From assembly GCA_910587665.1 (NCBI GenBank), contig CAJUMZ010000022.1:1-56451 (forward strand): 56,451 nucleotides of DNA, in the 5' to 3' direction. The stretch is from an uncultured Muribaculum sp. (GTDB lineage: Bacteria; Bacteroidota; Bacteroidia; Bacteroidales; Muribaculaceae). Below the pieces are notes generated by a model, which saw only the letters and a list, made by a program, of their open reading frames with translations, made no database searches and had not been told where the DNA came from. A program made the translations under genes and the position numbers. Of the stretch, positions 34,913 to 43,615 are shown in pieces. Each line of letters opens with the position of its first letter. Position 1 is the first letter of the stretch.

Positions 34913-35301
34913 TTTGTTAATACATTTGGTTTATAACTGATATATTGTAAATAAAGGTTGTAACCATCTGTTGCCGGTCATCCATAGCCGGTAAATAAAT
35001 ATCAGTCAAACGCAAACATATAATTATTCCCGGCATGTAAAACCATACTTTATGCCGTGCCTTTTCAAGGGCGTGACATAAAATGTGATTCTGCAAGACG
35101 GGACGCAGAGAATAATCAAAAAACATGTAAAGGAAGAAGAGCCGTCCCATCACTTTCACTCCGCAAGCGGAGATGAATTGCCGAGGTGATGTAATCTTCC
35201 TATCGGAGCGGGATGACCCTGCATCCGATTTGCGATGCAAAATTATCTATTTTACGTTATTTTAACTAAATCAACTGTGCTAAAATATGTTAATAGACGA
35301 G
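34913..35301 (-). other. Structured non-coding stretch between lipoprotein and DUF3943 genes
   Basis: A TAATTTTG box (35238-35245) with TTTA 21 bases upstream could start leftward RNA near 35234. That RNA would begin with ATCGGA/TCCGAT and inner GGG/CCC pairing, then CTCCGC/GCGGAG (35159-35172) inside ATCAC/GTGAT, then GGGACG/CGTCCC. A second -7 box TATGTTTG lies at 35013-35020 and may serve the lipoprotein gene. It could be a small RNA, a long leader or a dispersed repeat. I recognise no known RNA family. Confidence 0.35.
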
Positions 35302-36792
35302 TTAAAGCTTGTAGGTGAGCATAAGGCGCAGGGCAAAGGAATTGGATGTTACGTGGGGGAAATCGCGGTAATGGGTCGAGCGCAGGTAATTGGAAAATGA
35401 GAAGGTGGCATACAGCTTCCGCCACAGGCGCATGTCGGCTCGCAGTTCAGTAACGTTGAACGATGCCACTGATCGATCGCCCTGCGCGTCGAGTGTCTTG
35501 TAGTCCACATCGTCAAGGTTGGTACCGCGTCGATACCCCTTCCATGTGAAAAGACGGTAATATTCATTGGAGAGCGACAGTGAGAACCTGCGCTTGTCAA
35601 ACACTAAGTTTACGCCTGCCTTGAGCGAGAATCCGCTTGCAAGATTGTAGTTGCGCTCGTCGACGTCGTAGTAGTCTGACAGTACCGACCCGAGTATCAC
35701 GGCGTTGGCATGGGCGTATGCATCGATCACGAAGCGATGGCGCTCGATGTCGCGAAACATCACCCCGCAGCCGAGACTCGCCGGTATGCCGAGCTTGTAA
35801 GGAGCCTTTGCCGACACGGTCGAGATCGTGTCGGAGTCGTAGAAATCGAAATGCTGATACAGGCCGATGCTCATGTGCTGGCGCTCCTTTTCAAGCAGTT
35901 CCCGCGCCAGCAGCCTGCCCTTGATCTCCATCTGCCCTAAAAGGGGCTGGGAGTTTACGATGTTGACACAGCCGCGAAATGTGAAATAGTCGTAAGGCTT
36001 CGTGCTTTTCACTTCAAAGCGGTCGCCATACTCGATATTTATCTCCGCGGCCGCACCGATGCTTGCGTCATACCGCTCGTGGCGGAACTCGAGCATGCGC
36101 GCCCCCAAGGAAAATTCCATCGCGAAGTTAGGTGTGCCAAACTGTCTTCCCGATGTGCGCCTTACGCGCCACGCGTCGCCGGTGAGTATGCGTGTAAGAC
36201 CTCTCATCGGCGAGATAAGGAAGGCGGCAAACTCCCTGCCGAAGCGTGCCGCGCCCGTGAGGCGGTCGTCAAGCACGGCGTCGGATGCACGGTAGCACAC
36301 CTCACCTATCGCCGCGCCCCCGATAGGGGTGGCGATAATGTCGTTGGTCGACGGGTATTCACACTCCATAAACAGTTCCCACATCGCGCTGCCGCCGATG
36401 GCAAACAGTTCCGACTTCCAGAAGTTGTAGCCGTTGGAGCGCGCGGCGTTGAAGAAAAGGCTGCCGTTATATGGGTGGGCAAACATGTTGGTGCCGAGCT
36501 TATCATTGTCCCAGATGAAGCCGTGCTTGAAATTCTCCTTGATGCTGTTCCATGATATATAGGCGAAGTCGCCTTTCTGCACGTAGCGGTCAAACGCCCA
36601 CAATCCTATGTTGAAACCGACGACCTCCCCGGCGGCGCGCCAGAAATGCTCTTTCCCGTAGTAGGCGATATCGGTCGAGTCGGGAGGCACCTGGGGCGCG
36701 ACATATATTTTGATAGGCATCTGGGCCTGCCCCGCCGCAAACGCGACGAGCGACAGCGTGATTGTCAGAAGTATCCGATGCCATGATTTCAT
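35302..36792 (-). CDS. DUF3943 outer-membrane protein
   Basis: About 496 aa, beginning at ATG 36792 (MKSWHRIL). A TTG two codons earlier is possible but less likely. A signal peptide is followed by the DUF3943 region with GLWAFDRYVQKGDFAYIS, FAHPYNGSLFFNAARSNGYN and PSTNDIIATPIGGAAIGE. The second half alternates polar and hydrophobic residues every other position and ends with an aromatic strand, consistent with an outer-membrane beta-barrel. The function is unknown. Confidence 0.8.
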   Translation of the reverse strand: MKSWHRILLTITLSLVAFAAGQAQMPIKIYVAPQVPPDSTDIAYYGKEHFWRAAGEVVGFNIGLWAFDRYVQKGDFAYISWNSIKENFKHGFIWDNDKLGTNMFAHPYNGSLFFNAARSNGYNFWKSELFAIGGSAMWELFMECEYPSTNDIIATPIGGAAIGEVCYRASDAVLDDRLTGAARFGREFAAFLISPMRGLTRILTGDAWRVRRTSGRQFGTPNFAMEFSLGARMLEFRHERYDASIGAAAEINIEYGDRFEVKSTKPYDYFTFRGCVNIVNSQPLLGQMEIKGRLLARELLEKERQHMSIGLYQHFDFYDSDTISTVSAKAPYKLGIPASLGCGVMFRDIERHRFVIDAYAHANAVILGSVLSDYYDVDERNYNLASGFSLKAGVNLVFDKRRFSLSLSNEYYRLFTWKGYRRGTNLDDVDYKTLDAQGDRSVASFNVTELRADMRLWRKLYATFSFSNYLRSTHYRDFPHVTSNSFALRLMLTYKL

Positions 36793-36863
36793 AAACAAAA
36801 CAGTTGACTACGTTATTTGTGATAATAACAATTATCCTCGGGTCAACTGTTCTGAAAATGGAC

Positions 36864-36895
36864 AAAAAAGGAGGATGGCGGCCGCCATCCTCCTT
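36864..36895 (-). terminator. Terminator of the beta-glucan PUL operon
   Basis: A perfect 28-base palindrome (36868-36895; each arm AAGGAGGATGGCGG or its complement) followed on the minus strand by a T-run. It ends the leftward SusC-SusD-lipoprotein transcript. Confidence 0.92.
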
Positions 36896-36957
36896 GAACT
36901 AAACCTAAGCTAATTCCAACCTTTTAAGGGAATATCTTTTTTACCTTGAAAACCGGG

Positions 36958-38862
36958 TTATTCGTGGTGTTCCTGAAGATGTATTTTTGAAACATTGACC
37001 ACAGTGTTTGCCGCACACCCGCCGAAGTCGAGCACAAGGCTTGCCTTGTCCATGTCTATGCCTGGCATGTTGACCCACTTGAACTCGCAGTCGTCGTAGG
37101 CGGTGAGCTTCACGCGGTCTGCCATGTAGAACACATTGTCATTGTCGCCTCCGCCCGCGAGCACAAACTTCACTGTCACGCCCGGATGGTCGGTGGTGGA
37201 GTTCATCACTATACGGAAGTCATACTGCTTTTCTGCCGAGGTGGAGATGTCGGAGTGGAGTTTCACCTGTGCCTGCCACTGGTCGGTGGTGGCTTCGGGG
37301 AGTGTCACGGTGAAGTCCTTGCCGCTTTCTTCAAATCCCGGGTCGGCGATCTGCGCCCAGTTGGGAGCGTAGAAAAATTCGGTCGTATAGGTTGCCGAGG
37401 TCCAGAGATTTGCCTCGTCTACCCATGTCACCGGGATCTCCGGCTCTTCAGGCTTTTCGGCGGGTAGCACTGTGCCGTCATCGTTGGAGTGATCCTTGAG
37501 TACGATATTGCTGATCGTGATCTCGGTATTTTCAGCATTGCCGCCAAAGTCGAGCACGAGCTTGAGAGCCGGGGCGTCAATACCGGGAAGGTCTGACTTG
37601 TAGAATACAAAATCCTCATAGGCTTTCAGTGCCACTTTCTCCTCGAAGAGGAAGTTGCCGTCATCGCCGTCTTGTGTCAGTTTTACGGTCACTCCCGGAT
37701 GGTCGGTTGATGAGTTGAGCACGATCGAGAAATCGTAGTTGGTTGCCGCGCTTGCAGGTATATCGGTGATGAGTGGCATCTGTGCCTGCCATTGGTCGGT
37801 GGTGGCGGCGGGAAGGGTGAGTGTGTAGCCGTTGTCGGTCACTGTGTATTCCGGGTCGGCGATCTGAGCCCATCCGGGTGCATAGTAGAAGCCTCCCACG
37901 GTGACGTTGGCTGTACGCCACATGTTAAATTCGCTGTCATACTTGAAGCCTGTGAATGGCGGTTCGCCTTCCAGTCCGAGGATATAGTGCCAGGCGATTG
38001 CCCCGTTGTCGATCGACAGCTCGATATTGTCGTTTGTGATCGAGTGTACCTTGAACTTGGGATTGTCGTAAGCCTCGTTGAAGGGGAGATAGCCGAGTAG
38101 CGCGCCTTTCGGGAACACGAGATACATGTCGGTACCCTCTGTCGTGAGGCGGAATGTGGTCTCGGTGAGCTGTGCGGGTGCACTGTAATCCTGACCGTCG
38201 CCGGTGTTGCTGTCGGAGTAGGGTGGGAGCGACGTGATGCCGGTGTTGACATAGATGGTGCCGCTTGTGCCGGGGTCGTAGGTATACTTGCCGGAGTCGG
38301 TGCCGCCGTTGTCGGCAAAGATAAAGCGGTTTTCATACATGCCCACTCCATCTTTGTTATGTGGGGCGGCACTCCACCAGTTAAGTCCGTCGGTACCGGG
38401 CTCGCCACATCCGAGATGACCCGCCATGTCGGCTGCAAACATCCATGTCTTGCTGTCGCCGTTGGTGAGGCGGCGCATGTAGGGGGTGTAGTCGACAATT
38501 GTGTTGTCGATCTTGATTTCCACTACCTTGGATCCGGTCGATACACCGTTGCGGTTGCCCATTCTCACTTCCACGGGATAGGTACCCGCTACGGTTATGA
38601 TGCCTTTATATACAGGGCGTGTGGATATCTCTTCCTTTGTCGCGCTTGTGTGGATGGTCCATACCGGGTAGTATCCGGGATTGTTGAGCGTGAGCGTGTA
38701 CTCGTTGGTCTCCTGGTCGACGGTCACTGTCACGTTTATGTCGCTTGCCTCGGGGATGGCGTTCTGGTCCACTGTGTCAAACTCCTCCGAAGTGCAGGCG
38801 GCGAGTGTGCCTAATCCGAGCAATAATCCTACAGAGATTATGCTGTTGAATATCTTTTTCAT
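36958..38862 (-). CDS. Surface glycan-binding lipoprotein of the beta-glucan PUL
   Basis: This 634-aa lipoprotein has lipobox LAAC (C23). A PKD/Ig-like domain follows (about 35-125, GTYPVEVRMGN), then a middle domain (about 130-310) with SKTWMFAADMAGHLGCGEPG. Two similar C-terminal jelly-roll modules come last (about 315-465 and 485-634). Each contains FYAPxWAQIADP, TTDQWQAQ and STDHPGVTVK. The duplicated modules resemble carbohydrate-binding folds. The place after susD matches the surface glycan-binding proteins of laminarin PULs. Confidence 0.85.
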   Translation of the reverse strand: MKKIFNSIISVGLLLGLGTLAACTSEEFDTVDQNAIPEASDINVTVTVDQETNEYTLTLNNPGYYPVWTIHTSATKEEISTRPVYKGIITVAGTYPVEVRMGNRNGVSTGSKVVEIKIDNTIVDYTPYMRRLTNGDSKTWMFAADMAGHLGCGEPGTDGLNWWSAAPHNKDGVGMYENRFIFADNGGTDSGKYTYDPGTSGTIYVNTGITSLPPYSDSNTGDGQDYSAPAQLTETTFRLTTEGTDMYLVFPKGALLGYLPFNEAYDNPKFKVHSITNDNIELSIDNGAIAWHYILGLEGEPPFTGFKYDSEFNMWRTANVTVGGFYYAPGWAQIADPEYTVTDNGYTLTLPAATTDQWQAQMPLITDIPASAATNYDFSIVLNSSTDHPGVTVKLTQDGDDGNFLFEEKVALKAYEDFVFYKSDLPGIDAPALKLVLDFGGNAENTEITISNIVLKDHSNDDGTVLPAEKPEEPEIPVTWVDEANLWTSATYTTEFFYAPNWAQIADPGFEESGKDFTVTLPEATTDQWQAQVKLHSDISTSAEKQYDFRIVMNSTTDHPGVTVKFVLAGGGDNDNVFYMADRVKLTAYDDCEFKWVNMPGIDMDKASLVLDFGGCAANTVVNVSKIHLQEHHE

Positions 38863-38888
38863 CTTATGCGATTTTCTTGATATTGATT

Positions 38889-40406
38889 TTAGTAATTATT
38901 TTGTTTCAGAGTGCCCTGCGACTTGTCGATCTCGCTCTGCGGGATGGGCAGGTACTTCTTCGACTCGCTCCAGCTGTTGGTGCGGTAGCCGTATTGGTCA
39001 GGCACGAGCACTGAGGATGCCTTCCCGGTGCGGATAAGGTCCCAGTAACGCTTGCCTTCGCCTACAAACTCCAAGTGGCGCTCCTCGATCACATTGTCGA
39101 GTGTGGCGGGTATCGACCCTACATTTGCACGCCCGCGCACTTGATCAAGGTAGTCTTGTGCATTTCCTGCGCCTGCGCCGCGAAGCACAAGCTCTGCCGC
39201 GTTGAGCAGTGTCTCGGAATAGCGGTAAATGCGGAGGTTGTTGTTCCAGTTAAGTTCCGAAGATGCTTTCTGGTCGGCGTTGTTGCCGGTGATTGCCGCA
39301 TATTTCTCGAGGAAGAACCCGGTGTCCTGATAGCGTTTGTTGTAGTCCGCGCCTACCGCCCCGGCATTCCAGCAGGTGGCGTCGCGGCGTGTGTCACCCT
39401 CTTCATAACGCTCATAGGTCTCGAGCCTTACCGGTGCAAATCCCCAGCCGCCGTCATGTCCGTCGGTGCCTCCGGACCAGTTGTTGGGGCTTACAAGGGT
39501 GGGTAACACGGTGCCGCCTGCCGCGAGGGGTGCGCCCCAGTCGCGTATGGCGTTGTCATCCTTGTAGTTGACCTCAAATATCGACTCCGAGGTCCACTCT
39601 CCATCTTCTTTGAAGATATTGGTATAGTCGGGGTTAAGATCGTAGCCGGGATCGTTGATGATCTCCTGCATGTATTTGAGTGCGGTGGGGAATCTTGCCT
39701 CGTCGTTCTGATACATTACGATTTCGGCATAAAGCATGTAGGCCATTGCCTTGGTGACCCTGCCGAGGTTGGCGTCGGTCTCTTTCATGGGGAGGGCATT
39801 GAGCTTGAGCGCTGCCTCAAGGTCGGCGATCATGAAGCCGTATACTTCATCGGCGTTATATTGGGTGCCGATATATGGCGCGCCTTCAAAGTTTGTCTCG
39901 AAATAGACCACGTTGCCCCAGAATTTCCATAGCCAGCTGTAATATAGCACTCGCAGTGTCCTTACCTGCGCCTCATAGTAGTTACGGTTTTTCTGTGGCA
40001 TGTCGGGTATGTCGGCAGCCATGTAGCCGATCACGTCGTTGCAACGCTTAACGCCGCTGTAGGCGTCGGTCCATAGTCCCGATATCACGGCGTTGGGTCG
40101 TGCCTCAAAGTTCATCATGTAATGCCAGTTGGCGTTGTCGGTCTTGTCGGAGCCTCCTACCCACAGGTCATCAGCCATGATATCGCTCATAAGGTTGACG
40201 GGGTTATATTCGTCCATCGCCCAGTCGGGCCAGTGCAGGGGGTCATAGGCAGCGACCACTGCCTCGGCGATGTGGGCATCGGAGTTGAAGTACTCGTCGA
40301 TGGTGGTCTGTGTCGGCGACGTTACTTCAAGGAAGGAGTCGGAACATCCGGTTAGTGTCAGTGCCGCGGTCAGTAATCCTGACGCGATATATTTATAGTT
40401 TTTCAT
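38889..40406 (-). CDS. SusD-like lipoprotein (beta-glucan PUL)
   Basis: This 505-aa RagB/SusD protein has lipobox LTGC (C21) and begins CSDSFLEVTSP. It has the TPR-like helices and C-terminal NVIEERHLEFVGEGKRYWDL, then KYLPIPQSEIDKS. It should cap the adjacent SusC and bind beta-glucan at the surface. Spacing is 24 bases after susC and 26 before the glycan-binding lipoprotein. Confidence 0.95.
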   Translation of the reverse strand: MKNYKYIASGLLTAALTLTGCSDSFLEVTSPTQTTIDEYFNSDAHIAEAVVAAYDPLHWPDWAMDEYNPVNLMSDIMADDLWVGGSDKTDNANWHYMMNFEARPNAVISGLWTDAYSGVKRCNDVIGYMAADIPDMPQKNRNYYEAQVRTLRVLYYSWLWKFWGNVVYFETNFEGAPYIGTQYNADEVYGFMIADLEAALKLNALPMKETDANLGRVTKAMAYMLYAEIVMYQNDEARFPTALKYMQEIINDPGYDLNPDYTNIFKEDGEWTSESIFEVNYKDDNAIRDWGAPLAAGGTVLPTLVSPNNWSGGTDGHDGGWGFAPVRLETYERYEEGDTRRDATCWNAGAVGADYNKRYQDTGFFLEKYAAITGNNADQKASSELNWNNNLRIYRYSETLLNAAELVLRGAGAGNAQDYLDQVRGRANVGSIPATLDNVIEERHLEFVGEGKRYWDLIRTGKASSVLVPDQYGYRTNSWSESKKYLPIPQSEIDKSQGTLKQNNY

Positions 40407-40430
40407 CTTGTTAATGATTATTAGCTGTGA

Positions 40431-43400
40431 TTAGAATTGAATGTTGAACCCTACTGTCCATATTCTCGGCTGCGGGTATACGCCGTAGTCGATGCCGAGC
40501 GATGTGCCGCCGGAGGAGATTTCAGGGTCAAAGCCGTGATATTTGGTCCATGTGAAGAGATTCTCTGCCGATACATAGACGCGGAAATTCTGTACAGCCA
40601 CTTTGCGGGTCAGTTTCTGTGGGAGAGTGTAGCTGAGCATGAGGTTTTTAAGACGCATGTAGTCGCCGTCGTAGACAAGAAGGTCGGATGACGCCCAGTT
40701 GCGGTTGTCGCCGCGTACGTAGCGGGGTATACGGTTGGAGGTGCCTTCGCCGGTCCATCGGGCGAGCATCCATGACGGGAGGTTGGAGGCTACGGCATCG
40801 GTGCGTCGGGTGGCGTCGTATATGTCATTGCCTGCCGTACCCTGGAACATCGCGCTAAGGGCTATCCCTTTCCACTGTACATTGATATTGAATCCGTAGG
40901 TCCAGTCGGGCATGCCCTTGCCGATTTTCGTGCGGTCGTTTTCGGTCAGTTGACCGTCGCCGTCAACATCGACAAAACGTACGTCGCCCGGCACAGCGTC
41001 GGCGAAGTAGCCGCCCGAATATTTTTTATTGTACTCGTCGGCCTCTGCCTGGTTTTGGATGATGCCGTCGGTCTTGAATCCGTAGAAGAAGGGGAAGGGG
41101 AGACCGTTCTGCGCGCGGGATATGGCGCCGGTGCCCTGGAATGAGTCAAGGTTTGCCCATCCTTCGGAGTTGCCGTAGTCGATAAGCTTGTTTTTGAGGT
41201 AGGTGAGGTTGCCGCCGAAGCCGAATATCCAGTCGCCTGCGGAGAGGTTGTAGTTAAGCTCCATTTCGACACCGGAATTTTCCATCTTTCCGACATTGCC
41301 GACGGGCACCGACTCGCCCACATACGCGGGTACCTGCATGTTCATCAACATGCCGTCGGTGCGTTTGTTATAGTAGTCGACGCTGAAGGTGAGGGCATTG
41401 TTGAGGAATCCCAGGTCAAGGCCTACGTCGGTCTGGGTTGATTCCTCCCATCGGAGATTCTTGTTTGGAAGTATTGATGCCTTGACACCGTTGATCACTA
41501 CTTCGTCGCGACCGAAGATGGCATTGTTGCCGGAGCTTGCGAGAGCCACATAGAGTAAGTCGTCGATATTCTCGTTACCGTTCTTACCCCAGGAGAAGCG
41601 CACCTTGGCATTGTTCCACCATTCCGGGAAGATATTTTTCATGTAAGGCTCGTTGTGCAGGTTCCATCCGAGAGAGAAAGAGGGGAATGTGGCCCAATGG
41701 TTGTTGGAGCCGAAGCGGCTTGAACCGTCGCGGCGGATTGTCGCCTGGATCATGTAGCGGGCGTTGTAGTCGTAGCTGACGCGGGCGAAGATAGAGGCGA
41801 GTTTTGCCTTTACGTTGGGGGCGCCCGATGAGCTTTGGTCGCCCTCCGCAGCCTGGCCGGTGGAGGCGTCGATATAGGGGCGGTTATAGTCGATGATATG
41901 GTTGCGGGCTCCCGACAGGTAAGATCCGCTACTCTGCTTTGCCGACTGGCCGAGAAGTATGGAGAAGTTATGGTCGCCTATGCGCTTGTCATAGCTGAGG
42001 GTGTTTTCAAGCTGCCATACAGTGCCTTGGCTCTTTGACGAGTAGGCCGATGAGAATGTCTGGCTTGCGCCCGAGCGAAGGTAATATTCCTTGGTATAGC
42101 CGTCGTTGCCCCAGAAAGAGAGGTCGGCGCCATAGCTTATGCGATACTTGATATTGTCCCAGATCTGGAGCTCGCCGATGAAATTGCCTACAAATTTGTG
42201 GCTCCAGCCCTTGTCGCCCGGGAGCGACATGTTGGCGATGGGGTTGGCCATTTCCTGATAAGAGCCGAATACCTCGGGATTGGTGAGCAGCAGCCCGTTT
42301 GCACCGTAGAGGGGCACGTAGTTCACGTTGCCGGCATAATAGTCGATTTGCTGCTGTGCTTTCTCTCCTTCAAGATAGGGGGTCAGCATCGGGGATATGG
42401 CGAGTGCGGAGCCGAGTGGCGAACCCCAGGTGGAGTTGGTCTCGATACCGCGGCTCTTGACGCGGGCGTATGAAGCGTTGACCGTTACCTTGAAATTGTT
42501 GAGAAAACTGCGGTTCTTCGACTCGTCAAACACGGTGTAGGTGTTGTTGCTGCGAAGGGTGAGTCGCTGGTAATTGGAGCGGTTGAAGTTACCGCCGATG
42601 ATACCTTCCTGGGTGTAATAACCGAGTGACAGGAAGTAGTTGACCTTGTCGTTCGCGCCGCTGATGCTTACCTGATGGTTCATGACCGGGGCATTGTCGT
42701 TGAACACGGCATCCTGCCAGTCAAATCCCTCGCCATAGGAGTAAGGGTCGGCATAGGGTGCCGCGATACCGGCGTTGAGAGAGCCTTCATTCATCATTAC
42801 GGCATATTCGGTGGCATTGAGCACGTCACGGTGTTTCCAGGCAGTCTGCCAGCCATAGGAGAAATCGTAGGTGATGTTGGTCCTTCCCTGACTGCCGCTT
42901 TTTGTGGTGACAAGGATTACACCGTTGGCTGCACGGGCACCGTATACTGCGCCGGATGCTGCGTCTTTAAGCACCTCTATTGACTGGATGTCGCTGGGAT
43001 TGAGGTAGTCAAGGCCTCCTTCGATAGGCATGCCGTCGACGATGTAGAGCGGGTCGGAGTTATTGATTGTACCGATGCCGCGCACTCTCACTCTCGCTGC
43101 CGCGCCGGGCTGTCCCGATGATGAGGTGACGGTGACGCCGGAGGTAAGTCCTTTTAGGGCGTTGTCCATGCGCACCGGGGCGGTAAGGGCGAGTTTTTCG
43201 TCATCAATCTTGGAGATTGCTGCGGTGACCACGCTTTTGCGCTGTGTGCCGTAGCCCACGGCGACAACCTCGTCGAGCACTGTGGCGTCTTCTTCAAGGA
43301 CTATCTGAAGATGAGGCATCGGGTCGGTAACCTTTATTGACTGTGGCTTGTAGCCTACATACTTGAACTCGATTGTCGAGCCTTCGGGGGCTGTCAGTGA

Positions 43401-43577
43401 AAAGCCGCCGTCTATGTCGGTGGATACACCGGTGGATGAGCCTTTAACAAGCACGCTTGTGCCGATCAGAGGCTCGCCGTCGGAAGCGGCGGTTACTGTA
43501 CCCGTGACATTGACAGTCTTTGCATTCACGCAAAGTACCGTCAATATCGAAATTAGAAATAATGACAATTTTTTCAT
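40431..43577 (-). CDS. SusC-like TonB-dependent transporter (beta-glucan PUL)
   Basis: 1048 aa. Signal peptide (1-19), carboxypeptidase-regulatory-like domain (about 22-95, GEPLIGTSVLVKG), TonB-box region VLDEVVAVGYGT, plug with VRGIGTINNSDPLYIVDG, and a 22-strand-type barrel ending VGFNIQF. It should import gluco-oligosaccharides released at the surface by GH16. Composition is uniform and like its neighbours, in contrast to the pectin susC. Confidence 0.95.
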   Translation of the reverse strand: MKKLSLFLISILTVLCVNAKTVNVTGTVTAASDGEPLIGTSVLVKGSSTGVSTDIDGGFSLTAPEGSTIEFKYVGYKPQSIKVTDPMPHLQIVLEEDATVLDEVVAVGYGTQRKSVVTAAISKIDDEKLALTAPVRMDNALKGLTSGVTVTSSSGQPGAAARVRVRGIGTINNSDPLYIVDGMPIEGGLDYLNPSDIQSIEVLKDAASGAVYGARAANGVILVTTKSGSQGRTNITYDFSYGWQTAWKHRDVLNATEYAVMMNEGSLNAGIAAPYADPYSYGEGFDWQDAVFNDNAPVMNHQVSISGANDKVNYFLSLGYYTQEGIIGGNFNRSNYQRLTLRSNNTYTVFDESKNRSFLNNFKVTVNASYARVKSRGIETNSTWGSPLGSALAISPMLTPYLEGEKAQQQIDYYAGNVNYVPLYGANGLLLTNPEVFGSYQEMANPIANMSLPGDKGWSHKFVGNFIGELQIWDNIKYRISYGADLSFWGNDGYTKEYYLRSGASQTFSSAYSSKSQGTVWQLENTLSYDKRIGDHNFSILLGQSAKQSSGSYLSGARNHIIDYNRPYIDASTGQAAEGDQSSSGAPNVKAKLASIFARVSYDYNARYMIQATIRRDGSSRFGSNNHWATFPSFSLGWNLHNEPYMKNIFPEWWNNAKVRFSWGKNGNENIDDLLYVALASSGNNAIFGRDEVVINGVKASILPNKNLRWEESTQTDVGLDLGFLNNALTFSVDYYNKRTDGMLMNMQVPAYVGESVPVGNVGKMENSGVEMELNYNLSAGDWIFGFGGNLTYLKNKLIDYGNSEGWANLDSFQGTGAISRAQNGLPFPFFYGFKTDGIIQNQAEADEYNKKYSGGYFADAVPGDVRFVDVDGDGQLTENDRTKIGKGMPDWTYGFNINVQWKGIALSAMFQGTAGNDIYDATRRTDAVASNLPSWMLARWTGEGTSNRIPRYVRGDNRNWASSDLLVYDGDYMRLKNLMLSYTLPQKLTRKVAVQNFRVYVSAENLFTWTKYHGFDPEISSGGTSLGIDYGVYPQPRIWTVGFNIQF

Positions 43578-43615
43578 TGCATCATAGTTTTAGGTAATTA
43601 TTGGTTTGTTTTTGA

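Noticed and set aside
34917..35240. 107-codon open frame between the lipoprotein and DUF3943 genes
   Set aside because: Its composition is unlike neighbouring proteins, it has no recognisable motif, and its bases form several stems. A structured RNA or repeat explains it better.
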